DNA from: Planctomycetaceae bacterium
GTDB taxonomy: Bacteria; Planctomycetota; Planctomycetia; Planctomycetales; Planctomycetaceae
Direction: 5' to 3'
Length of the DNA: 64,000 nt
Assembly: GCA_041398825.1 (NCBI GenBank)
Contig: JAWKTX010000002.1
Location: forward strand, 496,001-560,000
Shown: positions 54,207 to 63,535 of the stretch, one piece after another
How the letters are laid out: every line of letters begins with the position of its first letter
How positions within the stretch are numbered: the first letter of the stretch is position 1
The notes under the pieces: model-generated
Database searches by the model: none
What the model was told of the DNA's origin: nothing
The model's input: the letters and a program-made list of their open reading frames with translations, nothing else
Program-made: the position numbers and the translations under genes

Positions 54207-57200
54207 TTGAAAGAAGTTTTAGCTTCTATTGCGATTTGGAAGCAAAAGCGAAACGAAGCTGGAGTCGACGACGCGACGTTCGACAACTTTCAAAGAATCG
54301 CTCGCACGCATTACCTGCCTGCGGATACACGGTTTGAGGTGATACCGCGATTTGAAACGTCATCGGGTGTCTATTCGATCTGGTCCGTGAGGATCGTGAT
54401 GCCGCAAGTCAGCAAACCGGAATGGACCTATGCGTTTGGGATTCGACATCAGTTTGTCGCATGGAATTCGAGGATGGCATCGCAGATCCACTGGGGAATG
54501 CCAGACAATGGTTTGCAAGCTGGCTTTCGACTGATCCCTGCACAGAATGATTATCGCGTGGGACAAGTCGTTGATGTCGAGTTTCTTTATCGCAGCATCT
54601 ACGGTCCGGCAATCGTCTCGCTGCCGAACGCCTTCATGCATCAGGAGGCGCATCTGCGACGGAGCGAAACAAACGATGCGCTTGAAGCCATTGTGGACGA
54701 GCAGGAAAAGATCATCGGCGGTTGGATGTCGCATCTTGTAACCGAAGAGCCCATCGCCCGCAGGGGGCAAAAGATCGGGTTCACGGATGATCCGAAGGCC
54801 GACTTCAACACGAATGTCGGCACCCGGCTGATCGTCTCGCCCACCGATGGCAAGCTGAGCCTCTCCTTCACCGTCGCCAATCCGGCAGATGGTGCGGAAG
54901 GACAGTCTTTAGAAACAGGAGAGCTACACTTCCGTGTCGTCAGGGACGAGTTGTCACAAAGGGATCCGCAAGCCGCGAGTGGCATTGATGCGACTGCAAT
55001 GCCGGTTCAAGTGGAATCCACCGACGGTAACTCAAGCCAACCAGCGAAGCGATCCTCGAATTCTGCCCGTCAGGGAACCGTCGAAAACCTGACGAAGATC
55101 ATCTACGCACTGCACCGTTATCACGATGCGCACGGGCACTTTCCTCCGGCAACCATTCTCGGCAAGGACGGCCAAGGTGGACCGCCGCATAGCTGGCGAG
55201 TCGAATTGTTGCCGCTGCTGGGCTACCAGGAACTGTATGACGATTATCACTTCGATGAACCCTGGGACAGCGATCACAATAAATCGCTGCTCGCGAAGAT
55301 GCCCGACGTGTATCGCTCACCACTGGATAGTGCGGATTCGGTCAATACGTCGTATTTGGGAGTCGTGTCGGATGACGTTTCGAAGCGAGCAGCAGAACTT
55401 CAGGAGATGCGGGACCAGCGCAGTGGCGTTCTGGAGCCTGAATACGAACAGTACACGCCCGAAGCGACGGTGTTTTGGAAACAGCGTGGCGCGTCTTTCA
55501 TCGACATGCATGACGGAACGTCAAACTGCATCGCCGTGATTGAAGCCCAACGAGACATTCCCTGGACCAAGCCGGCCGACATTGACTACTCCGCCGAGCA
55601 ACCGTTGCCCGAACTCGGCGGCTGGTTTGAGCAGGGCGTGCATGCCGCGATGGCCGATGGGATGGTTAAGTTCCTGGCCAGCGACAACGATGAACAGACC
55701 ATTCGCAACCTGCTGACCATTACCGATGGCGTTCCCACCAAACCGCTGCTGGTCCGACGATTGCGGATTCATGGTGCCATCGCGGTCGCTGAAGGCGAAC
55801 CGGAAGCGGCCGCTGGTCCGGAGTTCTGTCAAGTTCCCGACGGACCATTGCTGCGGATTCTGCCCGACCAGCGTTCGATCATTACCGAAGCCGATATCCT
55901 CGAAGTCGCCGCCACCACCGCCCCGAACAATCCTCCCGGAGGTGACATCGTTGCCATGACGTTAACCGAAGAAGCCGGCAAGCGGTTTCTTGACGCGACG
56001 ACGGCGCTGAGCGAGCAAGGAACGAACGGGTACATGGTGATCATGCTTGACCGAAAGGTCGTGAACGCACCGAGAGTACACGGACCGATTAGCAGTAAGC
56101 TGACCATCACTGGCAAGATCGACGCAATGAAACTCGCCGAACAGATTCAGGCGGCCATGGACGAAGTCAAATCAGTTGACCTGGCTCCCGCAATGAACGG
56201 GGGAGATGACGAGTTAGCTTCCATTGACGAGGTGTCACCAACAACCGACGTTCGGCAAGGAAACGCGGCACTCACGGAATCAGGCTCCTTCGTCAAAGTT
56301 CCTCTCATGGTCGAGTGGCATCCAGAGTCTGCAATGAAGAAGCACCTCGGGAAACGTCATCTGACCATGCTTGCCGATGGCAATATGAAGGATGAACGAT
56401 ATCCGAATGCGGTCAGCAGAGTGCTGCGGAGTATTTTCCATGACTGTCGTCTGGAATCCTTTGACCGGATAACCCGCGACGGGGTCGACTACTGGGACGC
56501 GAGAATTTTCGTGCCTCTCAAAGCGGAATACTCTATCGGGACGCTGTGGTACAAGGATCCCATTCGCACGCTTCGAATCGGAGACCGCCACACCCCCGTT
56601 CCCGCGCCAACGCTGACACAGGATGATCCTCAGGCAAAGCTCGACGAAGAGCTGAAAAATGGATTTCACCTGCGACTGGATGATTCGACCGAAGGAGAGA
56701 CAGGGCTGGCGTTTGACGGTGGTTCAGCAGGAAACAACTCGGATTACTTCGAAACGCGGATTACCGAACAACACGGTTTTCTGACAGCGAAGCAATCTGT
56801 ATCTCTCAACGAGGCGGTCGCTGCGTTCAATGGGATGGCTGGCGAGAACGCGGTGGGCAGAAAGCAACCGAAACTGACCGCTGACGAAGTCGTCGCCTCG
56901 ATTCGTAACTGGATCGATCGAAACAAGGGGAACGCCGCCACGCGCAAGGAACTTCAGCAGATCATCGACACCCAGACGCTCCGTGCCGGGCACCAGTTGT
57001 CCTTTACCTCACGGTACGTCAGCGAGGGCCACGTGTTCGATGTCTGGGAAATCGGATTCGGTGACGATGCCTCGGTCCCCTGGCTCAGAATTCGCGACGT
57101 TCTCCTGGCGTCACGCCCGAAAACTCAGCAGGAACGAGAGCTGTGGGAACAGATCAGGACGGAAATGGCAGAGAGCTTTGATCGCGTCAGACTCGGTGGC

Positions 57201-57944
57201 TTAGACGCGTCTTCGCAGCGTTCACCTGAGGAACAGACAAGACTCGGAAAGCTCCTTGATCAGGCCTATCAGCCACCGGTAGTCATCCCCGGCACTCGTT
57301 CCGCTGCCGATGAGGCGGCTCTTCACAAATTTCGGCCCTACCGAGCGACTCGAAGAGCACAGGTGGAAGACGAGATTCACAAGATGCTTCAGCAGCCAAC
57401 GTTGAAATCCATCAGGAAGTTGCCGCTTGCTGAAGTCGCCAAACAGTTTGGCAGATTTCACGATGTAAAAATCGTTTTCGACCCCTTGTGGCTGGAGGAT
57501 GAAACGCCCGATTTGAATCAGCCAGTCAGCGCAGACCTGGGCGACCTTTCGCTGGGAGCGGCTCTCGACTTCATCCTGGTACCGCTTGGAATGTCCTACA
57601 TCGTCCGCGACGACGAAATCCGAATCACTTCGATCGACAGGGCGGAGGCCTACCAATACGAACGAGTCCATGAATTGCCGCCGCCATTGAAAGGGCAGGA
57701 GGAGCAGGTCATTCAGGCCTTGACGACGAGAATCACTCCAGACAAATGGTGGGTTGCTGGCGGTGAATATGTTGCCGCGGCAACCGACGGCCGGTTGACC
57801 ATCAGTGCAAATCGGGATACTCAGATGGCGGTTGTGGAACTGCTGGAGGAGATGCGGTCAACCTACGACTCACTGCCGACGTCAGATTCTGCCGACGGTG
57901 ACCGGACGGGTCTTGAGGAATCGCTCGAACCGATCAAAAACTGA
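54207..57944 (+). CDS. Giant modular protein: DUF1559-like, SecD-head-like and STN-like domains
   Basis: The gene encodes 1245 aa from a TTG at 54207. The frame is open back to TGA 54102, without ATG or GTG. Order: a module (LKEVLASIAIWKQKRNEAGV), a DUF1559-type domain with prepilin-like traits (LHRYHDAHGHFPPATILGKD, SWRVELLPLLGYQELYDDYH, HAAMADGMVKFLASD), and a SecD P1-head-like domain (GGDIVAMTLTEEAGKRFLDA, GYMVIMLDRKVVNAPRVHG). A beta region is followed by the module again (LTADEVVASIRNWIDRNKGN). An STN/secretin-N-like domain ends it (LAEVAKQFGRFHDVKIVFDP, LDFILVPLGMSYIVRDDEI). No signal peptide is present, which is odd for exported domains and suggests it was once the C-terminal part of the kinase. 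Confidence 0.8.
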   Translation: MKEVLASIAIWKQKRNEAGVDDATFDNFQRIARTHYLPADTRFEVIPRFETSSGVYSIWSVRIVMPQVSKPEWTYAFGIRHQFVAWNSRMASQIHWGMPDNGLQAGFRLIPAQNDYRVGQVVDVEFLYRSIYGPAIVSLPNAFMHQEAHLRRSETNDALEAIVDEQEKIIGGWMSHLVTEEPIARRGQKIGFTDDPKADFNTNVGTRLIVSPTDGKLSLSFTVANPADGAEGQSLETGELHFRVVRDELSQRDPQAASGIDATAMPVQVESTDGNSSQPAKRSSNSARQGTVENLTKIIYALHRYHDAHGHFPPATILGKDGQGGPPHSWRVELLPLLGYQELYDDYHFDEPWDSDHNKSLLAKMPDVYRSPLDSADSVNTSYLGVVSDDVSKRAAELQEMRDQRSGVLEPEYEQYTPEATVFWKQRGASFIDMHDGTSNCIAVIEAQRDIPWTKPADIDYSAEQPLPELGGWFEQGVHAAMADGMVKFLASDNDEQTIRNLLTITDGVPTKPLLVRRLRIHGAIAVAEGEPEAAAGPEFCQVPDGPLLRILPDQRSIITEADILEVAATTAPNNPPGGDIVAMTLTEEAGKRFLDATTALSEQGTNGYMVIMLDRKVVNAPRVHGPISSKLTITGKIDAMKLAEQIQAAMDEVKSVDLAPAMNGGDDELASIDEVSPTTDVRQGNAALTESGSFVKVPLMVEWHPESAMKKHLGKRHLTMLADGNMKDERYPNAVSRVLRSIFHDCRLESFDRITRDGVDYWDARIFVPLKAEYSIGTLWYKDPIRTLRIGDRHTPVPAPTLTQDDPQAKLDEELKNGFHLRLDDSTEGETGLAFDGGSAGNNSDYFETRITEQHGFLTAKQSVSLNEAVAAFNGMAGENAVGRKQPKLTADEVVASIRNWIDRNKGNAATRKELQQIIDTQTLRAGHQLSFTSRYVSEGHVFDVWEIGFGDDASVPWLRIRDVLLASRPKTQQERELWEQIRTEMAESFDRVRLGGLDASSQRSPEEQTRLGKLLDQAYQPPVVIPGTRSAADEAALHKFRPYRATRRAQVEDEIHKMLQQPTLKSIRKLPLAEVAKQFGRFHDVKIVFDPLWLEDETPDLNQPVSADLGDLSLGAALDFILVPLGMSYIVRDDEIRITSIDRAEAYQYERVHELPPPLKGQEEQVIQALTTRITPDKWWVAGGEYVAAATDGRLTISANRDTQMAVVELLEEMRSTYDSLPTSDSADGDRTGLEESLEPIKN

Positions 57945-58027
57945 ATCAAGCTTTGAAACACTGCATCGAAGTTCATTCTGAACTCATCCCATCCGTGATA
58001 TAACCATTGCACCAAAGGACGGTACTC

Positions 58028-58168
58028 ATGCCAATTCGCTGGCCAACGCTCTTATTGTTCGTTACATGTTTCGTTGGCTGTGACAATGCTGCCAGACAAC
58101 AAGGAGACACCTCCCGGGCGAAAACGAAGCCCGGGCGATTTGTCGATTCTGCGGCAAAGCCGTCTTGA
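58028..58168 (+). CDS. Small lipoprotein, 46 aa
   Basis: ATG 58028 has AAAGGA about 9 nt upstream. The product begins MPIRWPTLLLFVTCFVGCDN, a signal peptide with lipobox FVGC, followed by about 28 polar residues (AARQQGDTSRAKTKPGRFVD). Short lipoproteins of this kind are common in planctomycetes and often missed by annotation. It lies 83 bp downstream of the giant protein and just before the next gene. Confidence 0.7.
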   Translation: MPIRWPTLLLFVTCFVGCDNAARQQGDTSRAKTKPGRFVDSAAKPS

Positions 58169-58209
58169 TTTCGCAAACCAATGCTCAGTCCAAATCGGGA
58201 GTGTGGATC

Positions 58210-58776
58210 ATGTGGAAGACACGAGTATCGATTGTCGTCCTCGCATTGCTAGTGACGAGTTCAACCGCTTTCGCACTCTATTCGGTTTCCAATACGGGCA
58301 ATTGGCCGAAAGACTGGCCAAACGAACTGGAACCGTTGCGCAAGCAATCGCGCACTTTGGTTGGCCCAACGTTGGAGGCTCAGCATTTTGCGCTGCGATT
58401 CAAGACTCGCGAAGAGTTTGAGGCCGCCTGGCCACACATCCTGAAAGTCAAAAGCCAGGGAGCCCCAATCTTTCTGGTGAAAGGCCCCAACTTCTTTCTC
58501 GGCAAAGAACAAGCAGGAGTTGTCGTTCACTGTCCTCCCAAAGGTCAGTGGGACAACCCGAAGACGCCCGAAGCGCCCATCGAAGGCTACCCCATGGAAT
58601 CTCGATCGCGCTGGCAATGGACCAACTACATCGAGCTGCTTGTTGACGGACAGACAGTCGATCTCAACTGCATATCGCTACCACTTGATACGCCCATCAT
58701 TGACGAGCGATTCAAGGCGGAGAAAGCAAATGGTGACGCCAGCTCACCCAAGCCGGAGAACCCCAAACCTAATTAA
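58210..58776 (+). CDS. Membrane-anchored or exported protein of unknown function
   Basis: I choose ATG 58210 (GGGAG upstream), which places a signal or anchor sequence (MWKTRVSIVVLALLVTSSTA) at the N-terminus. The open frame to 58165 adds a polar prefix. The 188-aa product has TREEFEAAWPHILKVKSQGA, FLGKEQAGVVVHCPPKGQ and SRWQWTNYIELLVDGQTVDL, and ends in a Pro/Lys-rich tail. No family is recognised. Confidence 0.78.
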   Translation: MWKTRVSIVVLALLVTSSTAFALYSVSNTGNWPKDWPNELEPLRKQSRTLVGPTLEAQHFALRFKTREEFEAAWPHILKVKSQGAPIFLVKGPNFFLGKEQAGVVVHCPPKGQWDNPKTPEAPIEGYPMESRSRWQWTNYIELLVDGQTVDLNCISLPLDTPIIDERFKAEKANGDASSPKPENPKPN

Positions 58777-58809
58777 GAGAGGCCGGGGCATCCAAAATAC
58801 ACACACTGG

Positions 58810-60165
58810 CTACTGGCGTTGAGCAGAAATTCCCAGAGTTATGCGCCGCAGTGGTTGGGTGAGCTGATGTAACTGGTCGAGTACCTGCGGATGGCTTCCG
58901 TAGTACGAATGTCCCAACAGATCGTTTGATCCCGGCACGGATACTCGAATAACCGTTATGCCTTCGATGTCCAGATTCGCTCGGGCATCACCGGCACGGT
59001 ATCTGCCACCATGCACTCGCCGCGATGCTTCCAGGGCCAGATCGCTTTCGGAAGCATAGACAGTGATGCCGCTACAGACTTGTTTGATGTCACCAACCAG
59101 TTGACGAAATTCCACAGCATCAACATCGGGAGCGGCAAGAATCAAATTCGCCAGCGGTGCCGTTGAGACATTTCGTTCTCGCCACGAAGCCCAGATAGGA
59201 AACCGCTGCGGAATTTCGTGAGTTCCATTCACGATGCTGGTTCGGGTGCTGTCGATCGCCGCAAAGACGTCGCTTACATTGGCTGCCGATTGGAGACGAG
59301 CTCGCACGAACATGTCCGTCGGCTGCCCGACCGGGTCAATGGTGCCAGTCAGAGCGTTGATGGCGCGTAACGTCACTCGATTACCCATGCTGTGTGCAAC
59401 AACATGAAGCTTGCACGATGGTGCAAGGTTGGTCCGCAGTCCATGAAGTAATTCCGCAAGACTCCAGAAGTGCCGTTCGGCTGAATGCTCATCCTGCTGA
59501 TACGCCAGAGTCTTCGCCTGTGAGTTCCAGCTAAACACAACGACTGGACCGGCAAAGGGCATATCCTCTGCAACCTGAGCAGCTCGAGCCACGGCTTCGG
59601 GCAGACGCACATTAAAGCCATGAATAAAAATCAGAATATCCTGCGACCCACTTTGCTGGCGCAGCGTTTCCAGTTGAGGAAAAAACGTCTCTGAGACAGA
59701 TTGTTCAATGTGCCTGAATGCAATGCCTGGTTGTTTGTCATTCTGTACGGGACATGTGCCGCGTCGACGATTGTTGGGAATGACGACATCGCAGAACTGA
59801 AAGTGCGTGTCCGCCGACCTGTAGATCGCATCAACCACCTGCTCCGAAAGCGGCTTTGTCGCCTGAAACGGCAGTGGCTCGTCGGGCTGCACCATCGGCC
59901 GATTTGTTACAACGGCTACCTTCCAGGTTGTGGCTGCATCCAACACTTCCCGAACTGGCGGGGAAGCTCGTGGAGCGGTTAGGTAGTCGTCAATGAGCAT
60001 GCCCGCTTCGCCGTGGCCGGGAAGAGGGTCAACGTATGGAAACAGCCACTGTGGAGCAGCCTTCAAGACGAAAGCAACGGCTGACAAGGTCAACGCCGCC
60101 GCAATTCCTTTTCCGTAACGAAACATGCCATTCATTGGCCCGTATCCTCCTTTGATATCCGCCAA
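58810..60165 (-). CDS. DUF900-type alpha/beta hydrolase, membrane-anchored
   Basis: The gene encodes 451 aa. The N-terminal anchor is GKGIAAALTLSAVAFVLKAA. The hydrolase core has ILIFIHGFNVRLPEAVARAA (oxyanion region), GPVVVFSWNSQAK, and the nucleophile elbow LHVVAHSMGNRVTL (Ser in HSMGN). It also has LILAAPDVDAVEFRQLV (acidic residue region) and a late His in NDLLGHSYYGS. The fold resembles esterases or lipases, and substrates of DUF900 proteins are unknown. It is convergent with the upstream gene, with 33 bp between stops. Confidence 0.88.
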   Translation of the reverse strand: MADIKGGYGPMNGMFRYGKGIAAALTLSAVAFVLKAAPQWLFPYVDPLPGHGEAGMLIDDYLTAPRASPPVREVLDAATTWKVAVVTNRPMVQPDEPLPFQATKPLSEQVVDAIYRSADTHFQFCDVVIPNNRRRGTCPVQNDKQPGIAFRHIEQSVSETFFPQLETLRQQSGSQDILIFIHGFNVRLPEAVARAAQVAEDMPFAGPVVVFSWNSQAKTLAYQQDEHSAERHFWSLAELLHGLRTNLAPSCKLHVVAHSMGNRVTLRAINALTGTIDPVGQPTDMFVRARLQSAANVSDVFAAIDSTRTSIVNGTHEIPQRFPIWASWRERNVSTAPLANLILAAPDVDAVEFRQLVGDIKQVCSGITVYASESDLALEASRRVHGGRYRAGDARANLDIEGITVIRVSVPGSNDLLGHSYYGSHPQVLDQLHQLTQPLRRITLGISAQRQ

Positions 60166-60254
60166 AGGCTAACGAATTTTGGGCACAGCCGAAATACCGG
60201 ACTGAAAGGCATGACGCATGGAGATTTCCGGAGTCATCTGCTGTCTGAATTTTG

Positions 60255-60347
60255 TCAGGAATTGCAGGCGGGATCCTGCCACATTTGTTTGTTCTTGATC
60301 ATGGCGTTGAGGGTGATGAATAGTTTTCGCATTACGGCAACGAGCCG
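60255..60347 (-). pseudogene. IS110-family transposase C-terminal fragment
   Basis: A minus-strand frame reads RLVAVMRKLFITLNAMIKNK followed by QMWQDPACNS and a stop. This is the typical C-terminus of IS110-type transposases (VAxMRKLLxxLNAMxKxxxxW). Only 30 codons remain. Confidence 0.7.
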
Positions 60348-60359
60348 TCCTGCGTGCCG

Positions 60360-60382
60360 GTCCCGATTTTTCAACGGACCGT
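60360..60382 (-). repeat. 23-nt dispersed motif, copy 2
   Basis: The reverse complement matches 32849-32871 at 22 of 23 bases. It lies 12 bp upstream of the transposase fragment. Confidence 0.55.
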
Positions 60383-60574
60383 TAAGTTAAGTTCAGGTCC
60401 CGCGACACAGCCTTGCTCGAGGTACTCCGTTTGGGGATACTCACTGGCAGACAAAAAAACGGCTGTAATCCTCAGTCTTGATTCTTCGCTTCGACGTTGA
60501 GGCAGGCCAAAGCAGTCAAGGTGAAACGTTTCCTTTGCGATTCCCCTTTGCCATTCTTCAAGCAGGAATCCACG

Positions 60575-61852
60575 ATGTCCGTTGATCGCAGAAGATTCCT
60601 TTCTAACTCGATCCTTGCCACATCGGCGGGAGCACTCGTTGGAAAACGATCAGTTACGGCTCAAGATTATTCTGACTATTCGAAGGACCCGAGGCCGGAT
60701 GTGGCGGAAGGCGCCTGGACCGCTGGCGGACCTGACGGACCGGTGTTTGCAGGAAGCGCTGTCGTCACTGGTCCGGCTGCGGATGAAGTTTGCATCCTCC
60801 AGCCGGTTCAGCGGCTGGCCACAGGATATCTGGAATACGCAGTCGAAGACGGCGACTGGCAACGGGTCGATGCCGACGATGATGGTCTGGCACCACTGGC
60901 AGAACATGTCCTGAAATTTCGCCTGCCACCTCTTCCGCCGGGAAAGGTGATTCGGCATCGAGTGGTTGCCCGCACTGCGGGCTGGATTAAGGTCAGGCAG
61001 TTCTACCACGGTGAATTCAAAGTCGGCGAGCCGCAGACCAGTGAGGAGTTCCGTTTTCGCACTCTTGATCCGACCGCTGACCAGACAACCTTTGCCGTTT
61101 GGAATGATACACACGAAAATGAAGAGACACTCAAAGCACTTGATGAACTGACGAATGCGTTCAAACCGGACTTCATGCTTTGGAATGGAGATCAATCGAA
61201 TGATGTCCACTTTGAAAATCAAATGGCAGGCCAGTTTCTCGTGCCGGAAGGGCTCGCGATCGCAAACAAGTGGCCGATGGCATATGTGCGAGGCAATCAT
61301 GATTGCCGTGGTCCCGCGGCGCGTTCTGTGGCCAATTTCACGGGGACGCCGGGGGATCGATTCTATTATGCTTTTCGCAGTGGACCGCTGGCAGCGATCG
61401 TACTTGACACCGGTGAAGATAAACCCGATGACAGCCCCTATCTAAGCGGTATGGGAGCATTTCAAAAGATGGCGCGCGAGCAGGCAGACTGGCTCAAACA
61501 GTTTGTGAAGACTCCGTGGTTCGTCGAAGCACCACATAAAGTCCTGTTCTGCCACATCCCGCTCTGGTTCGATCATCCTCGAATTCCGGGAAGCACTTCC
61601 AACGTTGCCGCGTATATTCGCAGCCTGTGTATCGACACGCTTACCGAAGCAGGAGTGAAACTCGTCATCTCCGGGCATACTCACGACTTTTTGTGGATGC
61701 CGAAGAAGGCGAGCCAGCCAATTGCCCAGTTGATCGGCGGTGCTCCACATCCGAAGTACGCAACGCTCATTCAGGGAGTCGCGACACCGGAACATTTGCA
61801 CCTGAAGATGATGAAACTCGATGGGACGATTCTGACTGACGTCACACTGTGA
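60575..61852 (+). CDS. TAT-exported metallophosphoesterase
   Basis: ATG 60575 has AGGA 8-10 nt upstream and starts a TAT signal (MSVDRRRFLSNSILATSAGA). The open frame back to 60497 is not needed. The 425-aa protein has an N-terminal beta domain (fibronectin-like, to about 190). A calcineurin-like phosphoesterase domain follows with FAVWNDTHENEET (D-x-H), LWNGDQSND (GD), VRGNHDCRG (GNHD), FCHIPLW (His) and VISGHTHDFLW (GHxH). It should bind two metals and cleave phosphoesters in the periplasm, cofactor-binding in the cytoplasm before TAT export. The substrate is unknown. Confidence 0.92.
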   Translation: MSVDRRRFLSNSILATSAGALVGKRSVTAQDYSDYSKDPRPDVAEGAWTAGGPDGPVFAGSAVVTGPAADEVCILQPVQRLATGYLEYAVEDGDWQRVDADDDGLAPLAEHVLKFRLPPLPPGKVIRHRVVARTAGWIKVRQFYHGEFKVGEPQTSEEFRFRTLDPTADQTTFAVWNDTHENEETLKALDELTNAFKPDFMLWNGDQSNDVHFENQMAGQFLVPEGLAIANKWPMAYVRGNHDCRGPAARSVANFTGTPGDRFYYAFRSGPLAAIVLDTGEDKPDDSPYLSGMGAFQKMAREQADWLKQFVKTPWFVEAPHKVLFCHIPLWFDHPRIPGSTSNVAAYIRSLCIDTLTEAGVKLVISGHTHDFLWMPKKASQPIAQLIGGAPHPKYATLIQGVATPEHLHLKMMKLDGTILTDVTL

Positions 61853-61918
61853 TGCGGATGGTCGTTTTCGCAACTGATCGGACAATGAAGATACGATATT
61901 GTTGAAGGGAGTGAACCA

Positions 61919-63535
61919 ATGCCGGTGCAGCAGACGCAGATCGATCGAAGAGAGTTTTTGCAGTCGACGGCTCTGGGAGGAATCGCTGCAACATGGACGA
62001 CCTTAAGTGCAGGATCCTCAGTTGAGGATGTCAAACGCAACTGCGACACGTTCGTCTACGGCAGCACGCCGGGAGGAATTGCCGCTGCCATCGAGGCGGC
62101 ACGGCGAGGGGATCATGTCATCCTTGCCTGCCCGAAACGTAATCCGGGAGGTATGGCGGCGAGTGGTCTCTGCACAACCGACGCGGTTCGACGTCATCTT
62201 TTTGGCGGGCTGGTCCTTGAATTCATTAATGGCGTTCGTGAGCAGTATCGTCGAATTCTGGGAGAAAACGCGAAGCAACTGGCCCTGACGCGAGACGGCT
62301 GGCACTACGAACCCTCTGTTGCTGAAGCCGTGTTCAGAGAGATGATCGAGAAGGAAGAGCGGATTACCTGGCTGCCTGGAATGTGGCTTGAAGAATGCAC
62401 TCTTGAAGCACGATACGTTCGGTCCGTCTCACTCGAATCGATGGATAAGTCTGCTACGCAATCTCGCACCATTATCTCTGCCAGAACGTTTGTTGACTGC
62501 ACCTATGAGGGCGATCTTGCTGCCAAAGCAGGTGTTGACTATCGGGTAGGGCGCGAGGCATCCGACGAGTTTGGAGAGTCCAAAGCCGGCATTCACTACA
62601 TGAACTGGCGAACCGGTCAACAGATCATGACACCAGATACCGGCGAACCCTCGGAGGCGATTCAGGCATTCTGCGCTCGATCGATATTCACGAATGACCC
62701 CGGGCATCTGATTCCCATCGAGAAGCCGGAGTCCTACGAAATGCACTTGCCAGATCTGCTCCCTTTGCGTGAAGATTTCCGAAGTGGACGGCAACGGAAC
62801 TGGGGGAGAGGAACGGAACTGCCACGCAGCAAATATCAGATGAACGGCAGCATTACCGGGCTGACGAGCACCAATTGTCCAGGAGTGAACTGGGGATACC
62901 CTGAGGCCGATCGCTTTCACCGTCAGCGGCTCGACGACTTTCATCGTGATCATGTCGCAAGTCTGATCTGGTTCCTGCAGCATGACAGTGCCATTCCGGA
63001 CAACGTGCGAAACTATATGCTGGGCATTGGACTTCACGATGAGGAATTCGTCAGCAACGACCATTGGCCCTGGCAGCTGTATGTCCGACAGGGCCGACGC
63101 ATCAAAGGCCGGGCTGTTCTCACACAACACAGCTTCACACCTGACAATGCGACTGGCAGGACTCCCCAGGTCGAAGGCGCAGTGGCGATGGGTGAGCATT
63201 CGTTTGATGTTCACCCGTGCCATGATCGACGATTTCTTGTGGACGGTTTCATGGAGGGAGTTCTCTGGTATCCGAAGAAAGCCGATGGCCCAGCGCAGCC
63301 AGGACAGATCCCGTATGGAGCAATGTTACCGAAATCCCTTGATAACCTGATTGTCCCTGTTGCGATGTCAAGTACGCATGTCGCGATGAGCGTGTTGCGC
63401 ATGGAGCCGGTCTGGATGACAACGGGGCAGGTCGCCGGTCTTGCTGCCGCGACGGCCCGCCAACAATCACTCGATGTCGCCGAGATTGATCCGAACCCCC
63501 TACCGGAACGACTTGGAATTCTGATTCACGCATAA
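61919..63535 (+). CDS. TAT-exported FAD-dependent oxidoreductase
   Basis: The gene encodes 538 aa. A TAT motif (IDRREFLQSTALGG) is followed by the dinucleotide-binding strand DTFVYGSTPGGIAAAIEAAR (GxxPGG variant of GxGxxG) and GDHVILACPKRNPGGMAASG. A family segment ARTFVDCTYEGDLAAKAGVD follows, with a C-terminal flavin-binding motif (LDNLIVPVAMSSTHVAMSVL ... MTTGQVAGLAAATARQQ). This is the FAD_oxidored-type family common in planctomycetes, of unknown substrate, possibly sugar-related. It follows the metallophosphoesterase by 66 bp on the same strand and may be cotranscribed. Confidence 0.92.
   Translation: MPVQQTQIDRREFLQSTALGGIAATWTTLSAGSSVEDVKRNCDTFVYGSTPGGIAAAIEAARRGDHVILACPKRNPGGMAASGLCTTDAVRRHLFGGLVLEFINGVREQYRRILGENAKQLALTRDGWHYEPSVAEAVFREMIEKEERITWLPGMWLEECTLEARYVRSVSLESMDKSATQSRTIISARTFVDCTYEGDLAAKAGVDYRVGREASDEFGESKAGIHYMNWRTGQQIMTPDTGEPSEAIQAFCARSIFTNDPGHLIPIEKPESYEMHLPDLLPLREDFRSGRQRNWGRGTELPRSKYQMNGSITGLTSTNCPGVNWGYPEADRFHRQRLDDFHRDHVASLIWFLQHDSAIPDNVRNYMLGIGLHDEEFVSNDHWPWQLYVRQGRRIKGRAVLTQHSFTPDNATGRTPQVEGAVAMGEHSFDVHPCHDRRFLVDGFMEGVLWYPKKADGPAQPGQIPYGAMLPKSLDNLIVPVAMSSTHVAMSVLRMEPVWMTTGQVAGLAAATARQQSLDVAEIDPNPLPERLGILIHA

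Larger units (their letters stand above)
60166..60574. other. Intergenic region with insertion-sequence remains, about 410 bp
   Basis: It holds the IS110-type fragment and the 23-nt motif listed separately. Both neighbouring genes are transcribed away from it, so promoters lie here too. Confidence 0.6.
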
